DNA from: Xanthobacteraceae bacterium | GTDB taxonomy: Bacteria > Pseudomonadota > Alphaproteobacteria > Rhizobiales > Xanthobacteraceae | DNA length: 64,000 nucleotides | Assembly: GCA_019752575.1 (NCBI GenBank) | Contig: JAIELW010000013.1 | Location: 208,573-272,572, forward strand | Direction of reading: 5' to 3' | In this document: positions 11,270 to 19,161 of the stretch, one piece after another | Layout: each line of letters opens with the position of its first letter | How positions within the stretch are numbered: position 1 is the stretch's first letter | Position numbers and translations under genes: made by a program | Notes under the pieces: model-generated | Databases searched by the model: none | What the model was told of the DNA's origin: nothing | The model's input: only the letters and a program-made list of their open reading frames with translations

Positions 11270-11452
11270 TTACTTCGCGACGTACTTGGCGTGGATGATC
11301 TGGCCGATCACGATGCCGAGAAAGCTGGCGACGCCGATTCCGGCATAGCGCGCAATCGGCGAAGTCACGTTCATGCCGCCAAGCGTCGCCATGATGACGA
11401 CGATACAAACCGCGATGCTGATGGCGAGCGTGATAATCATCGACAAAGACAT
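11270..11452 (-). CDS. Small hydrophobic protein of unknown function
   Basis: A 60-residue protein that is almost entirely hydrophobic, with two membrane segments (about 4-24 and 34-52) and a basic C-terminus. It converges on gpmA with directly adjacent stop codons. No family is recognised. The smooth alternation of membrane segments and a charged end supports a real gene, but its small size keeps confidence moderate. Confidence 0.5.
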   Translation of the reverse strand: MSLSMIITLAISIAVCIVVIMATLGGMNVTSPIARYAGIGVASFLGIVIGQIIHAKYVAK

Positions 11453-11524
11453 GAATTGGACCCCGTTTCCCGTTCAATGCGCGAAGCATGGAACAGGCGA
11501 GCGCGGGATTCAATACGGCTCCGC

Positions 11525-12397
11525 CTAGGCGATCAGCTTTGCCTGCTCCCAGCCGAGCATCGCGCGCTTGCGCGTAAGCCCCCAGTGATAGCCGGTGAGC
11601 GCGCCGCTCACGCCGACGATGCGATGACAGGGCACCACGAAGGAGATCGGATTTTTGCCGACCGCGGCACCGACCGCGCGCGCCGCACTCTCCTTGCCGA
11701 TTTTCTTCGCGACATCGCTATAGGTCGCGGCCCGCCCGAGCGGCACCTTCAGAAGCGTTTCCCAGACCCGCACCTCGAAATCGGTGCCGATCAGCACGAC
11801 GCGCAAGGGCGTATCCGGCTTCCAGCGCTCGGACTGAAAAATGCGCGCGGCGATATCGGCGGTCGCAGCCGAATCCTCGACGTAGCGCGCGTTCTTCCAG
11901 CGCGAACGCATGTCTTTCAGCGCGGCGCCTTCTTTCCCCGGATCGGCGAAGGCAAGCCCGCACAACCCGCGCTTCGTGACCATCACGAGCGCAGTCCCAA
12001 ACGGAGAAGGATGAAAGCCGTAACGGATTTCCAGACCCTCGCCGCCGGTTTTCCATTCGCCGGGCGACATGGCTTCGTGGACTACGAAAAGATCGTGCAG
12101 ACGGCCGGGTCCGGAAAGACCCAGTTCGTAACTCGCTTCGAGAATGTTCGGCGATTCCGAAAGCAGCTTCTTCGCGTTGTCGAGCGTGACCGCTTGCAGG
12201 AACGCCTTCGGCGTCAGCCCGCACCAGCGGCGGAACAGTTCGTTCAGATGGCGCGGATCCGTCTTCATCGCGGCCGCAACCGCTTCCACTTCCGGCTGAT
12301 CGCGGAACTTCTTCGTCAGATATTCGATGGCGCGGCGGACCGTTTCGTAATCCTGGCGGTCGCTCGCATCGGAAATCTTCATGGCTCTTGCAAGCAT
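11525..12397 (-). CDS. Ada-like AraC regulator / O6-methylguanine-DNA methyltransferase without the N-terminal metal domain
   Basis: The 290-residue protein joins an AraC-type helix-turn-helix region (about 15-118) to a suicide O6-methylguanine methyltransferase domain (about 120-285). The active-site motif is PCHR, with acceptor cysteine C257. The four-cysteine phosphotriester-repair domain of full-length E. coli Ada is missing, so the protein cannot sense methyl-phosphotriesters in the Ada way. I chose the ATG at 12397 because GGAGG stands eight bases upstream; a frame-open extension to 12448 lacks such a site. Confidence 0.9.
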   Translation of the reverse strand: MLARAMKISDASDRQDYETVRRAIEYLTKKFRDQPEVEAVAAAMKTDPRHLNELFRRWCGLTPKAFLQAVTLDNAKKLLSESPNILEASYELGLSGPGRLHDLFVVHEAMSPGEWKTGGEGLEIRYGFHPSPFGTALVMVTKRGLCGLAFADPGKEGAALKDMRSRWKNARYVEDSAATADIAARIFQSERWKPDTPLRVVLIGTDFEVRVWETLLKVPLGRAATYSDVAKKIGKESAARAVGAAVGKNPISFVVPCHRIVGVSGALTGYHWGLTRKRAMLGWEQAKLIA

Positions 12398-12475
12398 TTC
12401 GAAATCCTCCGGTTCATGCGGAGGAGATAGGCTTTGAGCATAGCGCAAACCACCCGATTTCGCGGGCGAAAAAGC

Positions 12476-12961
12476 TCAACGTTTTGCGGTGGCTAGCGCG
12501 GCAGCAAGAGACTTTGCGAGTTTTTCTTTGTGCCGCGGCGGCAGGAACGTGCCGATCACGCGCGTAATTCGGCGCTCGGTCAGCGCGACGCGTGTCGTGC
12601 CCGAAAGCTCGTCTGACGTAGTCTCCAGCCGTACCCAGCGCGGGTTCATCGTATCTTCGCGCGCTTCTCCTCGCGCGGAAACGCGCCGCCACACGAGCCG
12701 CACCGGCGTCACCAGAATTTCCTCGAAGGCCCGCGCGGCGCGATAGTTCGAGCGGAAGGCGAGCCAGACCAGGAATACGTCGAGCCCGAGAAAGCCGAAA
12801 ATCGGCCAGGCGCCCATCATCAGGAACGCGATGCCGAGAATGATGCTCGCGCCGCCGAGAATTCCCATGACGATCGCGAAGCCCTTGGGCGAGAGCGAGC
12901 GGTGCGGGGATAACCGCTCGAACAGCAGCGTCTTTTCCGGAATCGGGTTGCTCGCGATCAT
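12476..12961 (-). CDS. DUF2244 membrane protein
   Basis: A 161-residue protein of the DUF2244 family, characterised by LSPHRSLSPKGF near the N-terminus, two adjoining hydrophobic segments (about 28-70) and a soluble C-terminal part with an ITRVIGTFLPPRHKEKLA ending. The function is unknown. The ATG at 12961 is chosen; the open frame extends upstream but overlaps the divergent nth gene. The two divergent starts are only 20 bases apart, so any shared promoter region must overlap one of the coding starts. Confidence 0.85.
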   Translation of the reverse strand: MIASNPIPEKTLLFERLSPHRSLSPKGFAIVMGILGGASIILGIAFLMMGAWPIFGFLGLDVFLVWLAFRSNYRAARAFEEILVTPVRLVWRRVSARGEAREDTMNPRWVRLETTSDELSGTTRVALTERRITRVIGTFLPPRHKEKLAKSLAAALATAKR

Positions 12962-12981
12962 GCGCCAATTATAGAGGGGCA

Positions 12982-13698
12982 ATGGGCAAAAAAGCGACCG
13001 CCAAAAAGCGCGCGCCGGCCAAGGCCAAGAAATCGGCCGTGCCGAAGCGCTGGAGCGAGCGCGAGGTCGTTGAGGCTTTCTCGCGTTTCGAGAAAGCAAA
13101 TCCGCGCCCGAAGGGCGAGCTCGTTGCGGTCAACAATTACACATTGCTCGTAGCGGTAGTCCTCTCGGCGCAGGCGACCGACGCCGGGGTGAACAAGGCA
13201 ACCAAGGCGCTGTTTCAGGTCGCCGACACGCCGGAAAAGATGATCGCACTCGGCGAGGAGCGGCTGCGCGACTACATCAAGACCATCGGCCTTTATAAAG
13301 GCAAGGCGAAGAACGTGATCGCGCTCTCGAACATGCTGATCGAGAAGCACAATTCGCAGGTACCGAGAACGCGCGAGGAATTGCAGGAGTTACCCGGCGC
13401 AGGCCGCAAGACCGCGAACGTGGTTCTGAACATTGCCTTCGGCGAGCCCACGCTCGCCGTCGATACGCATGTATTCCGCGTGAGCAATCGCACAGGGCTT
13501 GCGCCGGGGAAAAGCCCGCTCGAAGTCGAGTTGGAATTGGATCGCGTGATTCCCCCGCGCTTCAAGACGCACGCGCATCACTGGCTGATTCTGCACGGGC
13601 GCTATATCTGCGTTGCGCGCGCGCCGCGCTGCCCCGATTGCCTGATCAACGATCTCTGCCGCTATCCCGACAAAACAGTTTATCCGCCGGCGCGTTGA
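12982..13698 (+). CDS. nth: Endonuclease III (DNA glycosylase/AP lyase)
   Basis: Nth removes oxidised pyrimidines and cuts the DNA backbone at the abasic site. The 238-residue protein has the helix-hairpin-helix LPGAGRKTA with catalytic lysine K143, the catalytic aspartate D161 in AVDTHVFR, and a [4Fe-4S] loop C210-x6-C217-x2-C220-x5-C226. A lysine-rich N-terminal tail of about 20 residues precedes the core. Its 3' end overlaps the convergent EI24-family gene by 19 bases. Confidence 0.98.
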   Translation: MGKKATAKKRAPAKAKKSAVPKRWSEREVVEAFSRFEKANPRPKGELVAVNNYTLLVAVVLSAQATDAGVNKATKALFQVADTPEKMIALGEERLRDYIKTIGLYKGKAKNVIALSNMLIEKHNSQVPRTREELQELPGAGRKTANVVLNIAFGEPTLAVDTHVFRVSNRTGLAPGKSPLEVELELDRVIPPRFKTHAHHWLILHGRYICVARAPRCPDCLINDLCRYPDKTVYPPAR

Positions 13699-14372
13699 GT
13701 TGGCAGGATTTCGCGAGAAGGCGCGTAACGCTTATAACGCCGCACCATGAAGGCGGTTGCGAATACCGGCGTGATCAGATTGAGCACCGGCACGACGACG
13801 ACCGCGGCGATCACCAGCCCGGAAACGAAAACCGATACGGCATGCTGCCGCCGCAGCGCGCGCGCTTCTTCCGGCGTGCGGAAGCGCATCGCCGCCATCT
13901 CGAAAAACTCCCGGCTCAGGAGATAAGCGTTCGCGACGAAGAAGACGCCGACGTTTAAAACCGGAATCACGAACCACAGCAGGATCGCGGCAAGATTCAC
14001 GGCCAGCACGACCCCGAAAAATTTCGCGGACAGCAGCGCCGCGCGCGGAATGGAGAGCGGCTTTCCGGGCGGATGCGCGGGAAATTTGGTCCGCTCCACT
14101 TCCTCCGCGACATCGTCTAGAAAGATCGCGGCCATCAGCGAAGTCACCGGCGCCATCGCGAAGAAGGCGAGTACGAGCGTCAGCGCGCCGAGCAAAACCG
14201 CGGCGATCGTGTCATAGGGAGACGCAAGCGGCAGCAGGAATTGCAGAAGCCATTGCAGCGCTGCGCCGAGCGCTATGATGAGCAGGATCGCAAGCCCGAT
14301 GGACTTGAGCAGGATTTTGCGAAGCGGCGGCGAGAAGGTTTGCGCGAAAGCGCCGAAGGCGTCCGGGATCAT
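13680..14372 (-). CDS. EI24/CysZ-type membrane protein
   Basis: A 230-residue inner-membrane protein with four to six hydrophobic segments, of the EI24 domain family that includes the sulfate transporter CysZ. Recognisable parts are the FAQTFSPPLRKIL opening, the APVTSLMAAIFLDDVAEEVE helix and the LLSREFFEMAAMRF loop. In relatives the family mediates sulfate entry; that role here is inference, as no sulfur genes are nearby. It overlaps the 3' end of nth tail to tail. Confidence 0.8.
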   Translation of the reverse strand: MIPDAFGAFAQTFSPPLRKILLKSIGLAILLIIALGAALQWLLQFLLPLASPYDTIAAVLLGALTLVLAFFAMAPVTSLMAAIFLDDVAEEVERTKFPAHPPGKPLSIPRAALLSAKFFGVVLAVNLAAILLWFVIPVLNVGVFFVANAYLLSREFFEMAAMRFRTPEEARALRRQHAVSVFVSGLVIAAVVVVPVLNLITPVFATAFMVRRYKRYAPSREILPTQRAGG

Positions 14373-14391
14373 CCCGCGATTTTACGCGAGC

Positions 14392-15249
14392 TTACGCCTC
14401 GATTGAAGCGGCGACTTGTTCGGGCAGGTCGGGGACGAGCGGCGGATTACCGCCCTCCGCTAAAGGGCGGGGGACATCCTCCCTTTCGTCTTCCGGCGGC
14501 AGCGGGCGGTTCGCCCAGCGCAGCTTGTGATAGTCGAAGCCGAGTTCGATCGTCGGCTTCACCACGCGAAAATAAGGCGAGATATCGAAGTCGCGCGGCA
14601 TGTAGAGCGAGTGATGGCGAATGTGCAGAATTTCGCGCCGCTTCTCCCTGCTCTCGACGAGTTCGATGCGCGGCAAGATCGGGTAGCTTACCGACTCGAA
14701 CGCCTGCGCAATCAGGCCAGAGCAGATCACCTTGGTCGGCACGCCCGAGCCGAAAGAGAGCATGCGGCGGCGGAAGCGCGCCGGGATCGGCACGGGTATC
14801 AGATACCGCATCAAATCGGTGATGTTCTTCACGTCGTATTCGATGCCGAGGCGCTTGATCATATAGTTGACGACGTTTTCCCGGTCCTCGTCGGAAAGGC
14901 CGACCGGCCGGCACACGCGCGTATGAAACGAGGTGTATTTCGAAAGCGGCGCTGTGATCACGCCCTGGCCGAGGTTGGCCTCGATCAGCACATGCGGCTT
15001 GCCGTCGCTCGCGCGTTTGTTGAAGCGCGGGCCGACATAGAGCGCAGAGTGCGACCAGGTCGATTGCGTGAGATACTTGATGATGCCGGAAACACGGGTG
15101 TTACCTTCGACCAAGAGCACGTCACCCGGCTGCAAGACCGATTCAAGCGCCGTCGGGTCGCTCGGCGTGAACGGTTCCTGCCCCGGCGAAACCTGTTCCA
15201 GGTATTTGACAATGCGGCGGCTGAGCCAGCCGTGCGCGATATCCGTCAT
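14392..15249 (-). CDS. YiiX/YebB-type permuted papain-like hydrolase
   Basis: A 285-residue protein with the LQPGDVLLVEG opening of the permuted NlpC/P60 (YiiX/YebB) family. A candidate catalytic triad is visible: H67 in WSHSAL, E90 in LIEAN and C176 in VICSGL. In this family the cysteine follows the histidine in the chain. Known relatives act as cysteine amidases or acyl-transfer enzymes on lipids or peptides; the substrate here is unknown. No clear signal peptide is seen. Confidence 0.8.
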   Translation of the reverse strand: MTDIAHGWLSRRIVKYLEQVSPGQEPFTPSDPTALESVLQPGDVLLVEGNTRVSGIIKYLTQSTWSHSALYVGPRFNKRASDGKPHVLIEANLGQGVITAPLSKYTSFHTRVCRPVGLSDEDRENVVNYMIKRLGIEYDVKNITDLMRYLIPVPIPARFRRRMLSFGSGVPTKVICSGLIAQAFESVSYPILPRIELVESREKRREILHIRHHSLYMPRDFDISPYFRVVKPTIELGFDYHKLRWANRPLPPEDEREDVPRPLAEGGNPPLVPDLPEQVAASIEA

Positions 15250-15425
15250 CCCGTAGTCCCCGCCCGATTCTTCGGGTCGAAAGCATTTCCCCGGACAATA
15301 AGCCTAGCCGAACTTTGTTTCATTGCGGTTTCACAAAGTCGCGCGGTCAGCTTCGTGCCGCCAAAACACGCGTGCTAGGCTATTGCCGTTAAAGCAGTTT
15401 TTACCATGTCGCGAATTTTCCTCGG

Positions 15426-16091
15426 ATGAAGCCGAAAACGCTGATCGCCTGGTCCAGCGGAAAGGATTCTGCCTGGGCGTTCCATCAGGCGCGGCTGTCC
15501 GGCGAATTCGAAATCGTCGGCGCGCTCACGACGATTACCGGGAATTTCGATCGCGTTTCGATGCATGGCGTGCGGCGCGATGTTCTGGATGCGCAGTTGA
15601 AGGCGGCTGGTCTGCCGCTTGTGCCGGTGACAATTCCGTTTCCCTGCCCGAACGAGATTTACGAAGCGCGCATGGGCGAGGCTGTGAAAACCGCGCATAC
15701 GGCGGGCGTGACCAAAATCATTTTCGGCGATCTGTTTCTGGAAGACATCCGGGCCTATCGCGAAGAGAAATTGCGCGGCACGGGCATCGAGCCGGTCTTT
15801 CCGCTCTGGAAAATTCCGACGGACAAGCTCGCGCAAGAGATGATCGCGGGCGGCTTGAAAGCGCGCGTGGTTACGCTCGATCCGAAGAAAATTCCGCGAG
15901 AACTTGCGGGCGCATGGTTCGACGAGAAGCTGCTCGCAGCGTTGCCGGGCGGTGTCGATCCCTGCGCCGAGAACGGCGAGTTTCACACCTGCGTCCTGGG
16001 CGGGCCGATGTTCGAGAAAGATTTAGAAGCGAAGACCGGTGAAGTGACCGAGCGCGACGGTTTTGTCTTCGCGGATTTAACGCTCGCCTAG
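15426..16091 (+). CDS. PP-loop ATP pyrophosphatase of the diphthine-ammonia ligase-like family
   Basis: A 221-residue protein with the PP-loop motif SGKDS at residues 11-15, which marks N-type ATP pyrophosphatases, in the ATP_bind_4 (MJ0570-like) family. Eukaryotic relatives ligate ammonia to diphthine, but bacteria lack diphthamide, so the bacterial substrate must differ and is not known. Other conserved parts are FGDLFLEDIR near residue 100 and ENGEFHTCVLGGP near 181. It stands alone, with a repeat cluster downstream. Confidence 0.8.
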   Translation: MKPKTLIAWSSGKDSAWAFHQARLSGEFEIVGALTTITGNFDRVSMHGVRRDVLDAQLKAAGLPLVPVTIPFPCPNEIYEARMGEAVKTAHTAGVTKIIFGDLFLEDIRAYREEKLRGTGIEPVFPLWKIPTDKLAQEMIAGGLKARVVTLDPKKIPRELAGAWFDEKLLAALPGGVDPCAENGEFHTCVLGGPMFEKDLEAKTGEVTERDGFVFADLTLA

Positions 16092-16100
16092 AAGAAACTC

Positions 16101-16245
16101 GTCATGCCCGGCCTTGTCCCGGGCATCCACGCCTTGCAAGCTTCCGAAAATCTAAAGACGTGGATGGCCGGGACAAGCCCGGCCATCTCGACAATTTGCG
16201 CGCTGCCCCAAGAATCGAGATGCCCGCGACAAGCGCGGGCATGAC
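16101..16245. repeat. Three-module fold-back intergenic repeat
   Basis: Three short palindromes, centred near 16115, 16173 and 16230, are linked by pairing arms. GTCATGCCCG (16101-16110) is the exact complement of CGGGCATGAC (16236-16245). CATCCACG (16124-16131) pairs with CGTGGATG (16159-16166), and ATCTCGA (16185-16191) with TCGAGAT (16215-16221). Each module also has a GCCCGG...TGTC...CCGGGC-like core. The whole can fold into a branched structure. It fills the gap between the convergent PP-loop gene and pheT. Similar modules are common in Hyphomicrobiales genomes. Confidence 0.8.
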
Positions 16246-16270
16246 ATACTATTTTCTATGGCATGCGAAT

Positions 16271-18676
16271 CTAGCGCAGCGTGGCACCAGTCTTCTTCGC
16301 GACTTCGTCCACGATCTTCTTCGCGACCGCATCGATCTCGGCATCCGTGAGCGTCTTCTCGCGCGGCTGCAACGTGACTGCGATGGCGAGCGACTTCTTG
16401 CCTTCCGGCACGCCCTTGCCTTCGTAGAGATCGAACACGTCGACCGCTTCGATCAGGGTTTTGTCCGCGGCCTGTGCCGCGCGGATGATGTCGGCGGCCG
16501 TAACCTTGCGGTCGACGAGGAACGCGAAGTCGCGCACGACCGGCTGGAACGCGGACATCTCTAACCTCGGCTTCACCTTGGTCGGTCTGGCTTTTTGCTC
16601 CGGCAGACGGTCGAGGAAAATTTCCGCGGCCGAAACCGGACCTTCGATGTCGAGCGCATCCAGTGTCAGCGGATGCAGTTCGCCGAAGTAACCGAGCACG
16701 AGTTTCGGGCCCAACTGAATCGTGCCCGAGCGGCCCGGATGCAGGTAGTTCGGCCCGCCGGCCACGATCTGCACTTTGTCCGTCGGCGCGCCGCAGGCGG
16801 CGAGAATCGTCAGCGCGTCGCTCTTCGCGTCGTAAACATCGACATTGGCCGACGAGCCTTCCCAGTGACGGCCGCTGCCTGCAACCTTCGCAGCGCCACG
16901 GCGCAGCGAAGTCGCCGCCATCAACTGATCTTCCGGCTTGTCGCCGAGGAAAATCTGACCGACCTCGAACAGCGCCACGTCGGCATAGCCACGGTCGGCA
17001 TTCTTCTGCGCGGAAATCGCAAGCCCCGGAATGAGGCTCGGGCGCATGTCGGAAAGATCCGACGCGATCGGATTTGCGAGCGCAATCGCCGCGCTGCCGC
17101 CGCCGAAGCGCTCGGCGTGCTCTTTCGAAATGAAAGACCACGTCACGCCCTCGACCGAGCCGCGCGAGGCGAGCACGCGCTTGGCGGCGCGGGTGCGCTT
17201 CTGCAGCGTGGTGAGCACAGGCTTGCGCGCATTGTCGTCGCGCTCAAAGGCGGTCTCTGGCACGCGGTCGAGACCGGCGATGCGCACGACTTCCTCGACG
17301 AGATCGGCCTTGCCTTCGATATCGCCGCGCCAGCTCGGCGGAGAAACCTTGAGCGTGTCGCCCGAGCCCGCGGTCGTGAAGCCGAGCGCGGAAAGAATGC
17401 GCTTGATCTCGTCGGTCTTGATTTCGATACCGGTAAGGCGTTTCGGCTCATTCACCGGAAAATCGATCACGCGGCCCGTATCCGGCACCGCGCCCGCGAC
17501 AAAAGTCTCCGAAGGCTCGCCGCCGCACATTTCCAAGATCAATTTTGTCGCCAATTCGAGGCCCGGCATCATGAAGGCCGGATCGACGCCGCGCTCGAAG
17601 CGGAAGCGCGCATCCGAAAGCAGACCGAGCTTGCGGCCGGTCTGCGCGATGTTGAGCGGATTCCAGAGCGCGGATTCGACCACGACATCGGTGGTCGTTT
17701 CCGAAACGCCGCTTTCCTCGCCGCCCATCACGCCGGAGAGCGATTCCACCGCGCGCTCATCCGAGATCACGCAGATCGACTCGTCCAGCTCATAGGTCTT
17801 GCCGTCGAGCGCAAGCAGCTTCTCGCCTTTCTTGGCGCGGCGCACGACGAGATTGCCCTTCACCTTCGCCGCGTCGAAAACGTGCAGCGGGCGCGAGCGG
17901 TCGTGCGTGAGGAGGTTCGTAATATCGACGAGTGCGTTGATCGGGCGCAGGCCGATGGCGCGCAGACGCTTTTGCAGCCATTCCGGCGAAGCGCCGTTCT
18001 TCACGCCGCGGATCACGCGAATGCCGAAGGCGGGGCAAAGCTCCGGCGCTTCGATTTTCACCTTGATCGGGCATGGAAACTTTCCCGCCACCGGCTTCGG
18101 CGGCTTGTCGTTGAAGGTACCCACACCGGCAGCGCCGAGATCGCGCGCAATGCCATGCACGCCGAGCGCATCAGGGCGGTTCGGCGTGACGGCCACGTCG
18201 AACACCGGATCGTTGAAGCCCAGAACTTCCGCGAACGGCTTCCCGAGCGGCGCATCCTTCAGCATTTCGATGATACCGGCATGCTCGTCGGAGAGACCCA
18301 TCTCGCGCTCGGACACGAGCATGCCGCGCGATTCGACGCCGCGGATCGCGCCGATCTTGAGCACGTCACCGCTCGCCGGGATCGTGGTGCCGGGTTTTGC
18401 GAACACCGCCTTCATGCCGGCGCGTGCGTTCGGCGCGCCGCAGACGACCTGCACGGGATTGCCGTCGCCGGTATCGACCATGCAGACGCGAAGCTTGTCC
18501 GCGTTCGGGTGTTTCTCGGCGGAGATCACGTTCGCTACGACGAATGCGCTGAGCTGGGCTGCTTTGTCTTCGACGCTTTCGACCTCTAAGCCGACGGTGG
18601 TCAGCTTCTCGGCAATCTCCGCAACCGTCGCGTCGGTCGCGAGATAATCTTTCAGCCAGGAGAGGGTGAATTTCAT
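16271..18676 (-). CDS. pheT: Phenylalanine-tRNA ligase beta subunit
   Basis: PheT is the large subunit of the alpha2-beta2 enzyme that charges tRNA-Phe; it holds the editing and tRNA anticodon-binding parts. The 801-residue protein has the usual order. An OB-fold tRNA-binding domain is at about 40-150, followed by the B3/B4 editing region with NALVDITN near 245 and the B5 domain near 410-475. A catalytic-core-like domain comes next, and the ferredoxin-like anticodon-binding domain forms the end (KPRLEMSAFQPVVRDFAF). The ATG overlaps the stop of the DUF559 gene by 4 bases, so synthesis is probably coupled to it. Confidence 0.99.
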   Translation of the reverse strand: MKFTLSWLKDYLATDATVAEIAEKLTTVGLEVESVEDKAAQLSAFVVANVISAEKHPNADKLRVCMVDTGDGNPVQVVCGAPNARAGMKAVFAKPGTTIPASGDVLKIGAIRGVESRGMLVSEREMGLSDEHAGIIEMLKDAPLGKPFAEVLGFNDPVFDVAVTPNRPDALGVHGIARDLGAAGVGTFNDKPPKPVAGKFPCPIKVKIEAPELCPAFGIRVIRGVKNGASPEWLQKRLRAIGLRPINALVDITNLLTHDRSRPLHVFDAAKVKGNLVVRRAKKGEKLLALDGKTYELDESICVISDERAVESLSGVMGGEESGVSETTTDVVVESALWNPLNIAQTGRKLGLLSDARFRFERGVDPAFMMPGLELATKLILEMCGGEPSETFVAGAVPDTGRVIDFPVNEPKRLTGIEIKTDEIKRILSALGFTTAGSGDTLKVSPPSWRGDIEGKADLVEEVVRIAGLDRVPETAFERDDNARKPVLTTLQKRTRAAKRVLASRGSVEGVTWSFISKEHAERFGGGSAAIALANPIASDLSDMRPSLIPGLAISAQKNADRGYADVALFEVGQIFLGDKPEDQLMAATSLRRGAAKVAGSGRHWEGSSANVDVYDAKSDALTILAACGAPTDKVQIVAGGPNYLHPGRSGTIQLGPKLVLGYFGELHPLTLDALDIEGPVSAAEIFLDRLPEQKARPTKVKPRLEMSAFQPVVRDFAFLVDRKVTAADIIRAAQAADKTLIEAVDVFDLYEGKGVPEGKKSLAIAVTLQPREKTLTDAEIDAVAKKIVDEVAKKTGATLR

Positions 18677-19161
18677 AAAGTCTCCCTGTGTTCATTCCCT
18701 CCCCCGCTTGCGGGGGAGGGTAGGGAGGGGGCCGCTTCAAGTGCGGCATTGATGGTAACCAGCACGCCCGCGCGGTTTTGCAGCACTTCGTTGTTAGCGA
18801 AACGAAGAACACGAAAGCCTTTGGATTCGAGATAGCGGCTCCGGCGTAAATCTTGAAGCAATCGCGCATTCTCGAAATGCTGTCCGCCGTCTATCTCGAC
18901 GATAAGCTTGGCGCGATGAGAAATGAAATCGACGATATAGGAACCGATCGGTGTCTGACGACGAAAGCCGGCGCCATTCAGACGGTGGCCGCGTAACTCC
19001 CGCCAGAGAACCTTTTCAGCATCCGTTTGTTCGGCGCGTAGCGCGCGCGCGTGCTTACGAATTTTCGGAGTCACCAGCCAGCGCGGCTTTCCCCCACCCC
19101 GGCCCTCCCCCGCAGGCGGGGGAGGGAGATCCGGCGCATCGTCATTCGTTTGCTTCCTCAT
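18673..19161 (-). CDS. DUF559 (Vsr-like) endonuclease-domain protein inserted between pheS and pheT
   Basis: A 162-residue protein whose centre (about 35-140) is a DUF559 domain of the Vsr/very-short-patch-repair nuclease fold. It has [21 protein letters not shown], then YIVDF and the [10 protein letters not shown] active-site strand, with acidic residues and a histidine in the expected places. Both ends are low-complexity peptides ([12 protein letters not shown] and [10 protein letters not shown]) encoded by palindromic repeats at 19103-19126 and 18697-18720. It overlaps pheS and pheT by 4 bases each. Members of this family are often found as single genes with no known substrate; activity and role here are inference. 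Confidence 0.85.
   Translation of the reverse strand: MRKQTNDDAPDLPPPPAGEGRGGGKPRWLVTPKIRKHARALRAEQTDAEKVLWRELRGHRLNGAGFRRQTPIGSYIVDFISHRAKLIVEIDGGQHFENARLLQDLRRSRYLESKGFRVLRFANNEVLQNRAGVLVTINAALEAAPSLPSPASGGGNEHRETL
18697..18720. repeat. GC palindrome, 3' side of the DUF559 gene
   Basis: A perfect palindrome with 11-bp arms CCCTCCCCCGC and GCGGGGGAGGG around a TT centre, followed on the plus strand by TAGGGAGGGGGCC. It lies inside the reading frame and encodes the C-terminal Ser/Pro/Gly residues of the DUF559 protein. The copy at 19103-19126 has identical arms and faces the other way. Confidence 0.9.
19103..19126. repeat. GC palindrome, 5' side of the DUF559 gene
   Basis: The same 11-bp arms as at 18697-18720 with an AG centre. 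On the minus strand it is followed by CCGGGGTGGGGG, matching the flank of the other copy in reverse orientation, so the two elements point inwards at the nuclease gene. It is translated as the proline/glycine-rich N-terminal segment of the DUF559 protein. Confidence 0.9.

Noticed and set aside
16101-16245. CRISPR array
   Set aside because: The repeats are palindromic, differ from each other and have no regular spacers; no cas genes are present.
16595-18589. 664-codon open frame on the plus strand across pheT
   Set aside because: It is antisense to a certain pheT gene, with a composition typical of a shadow frame.
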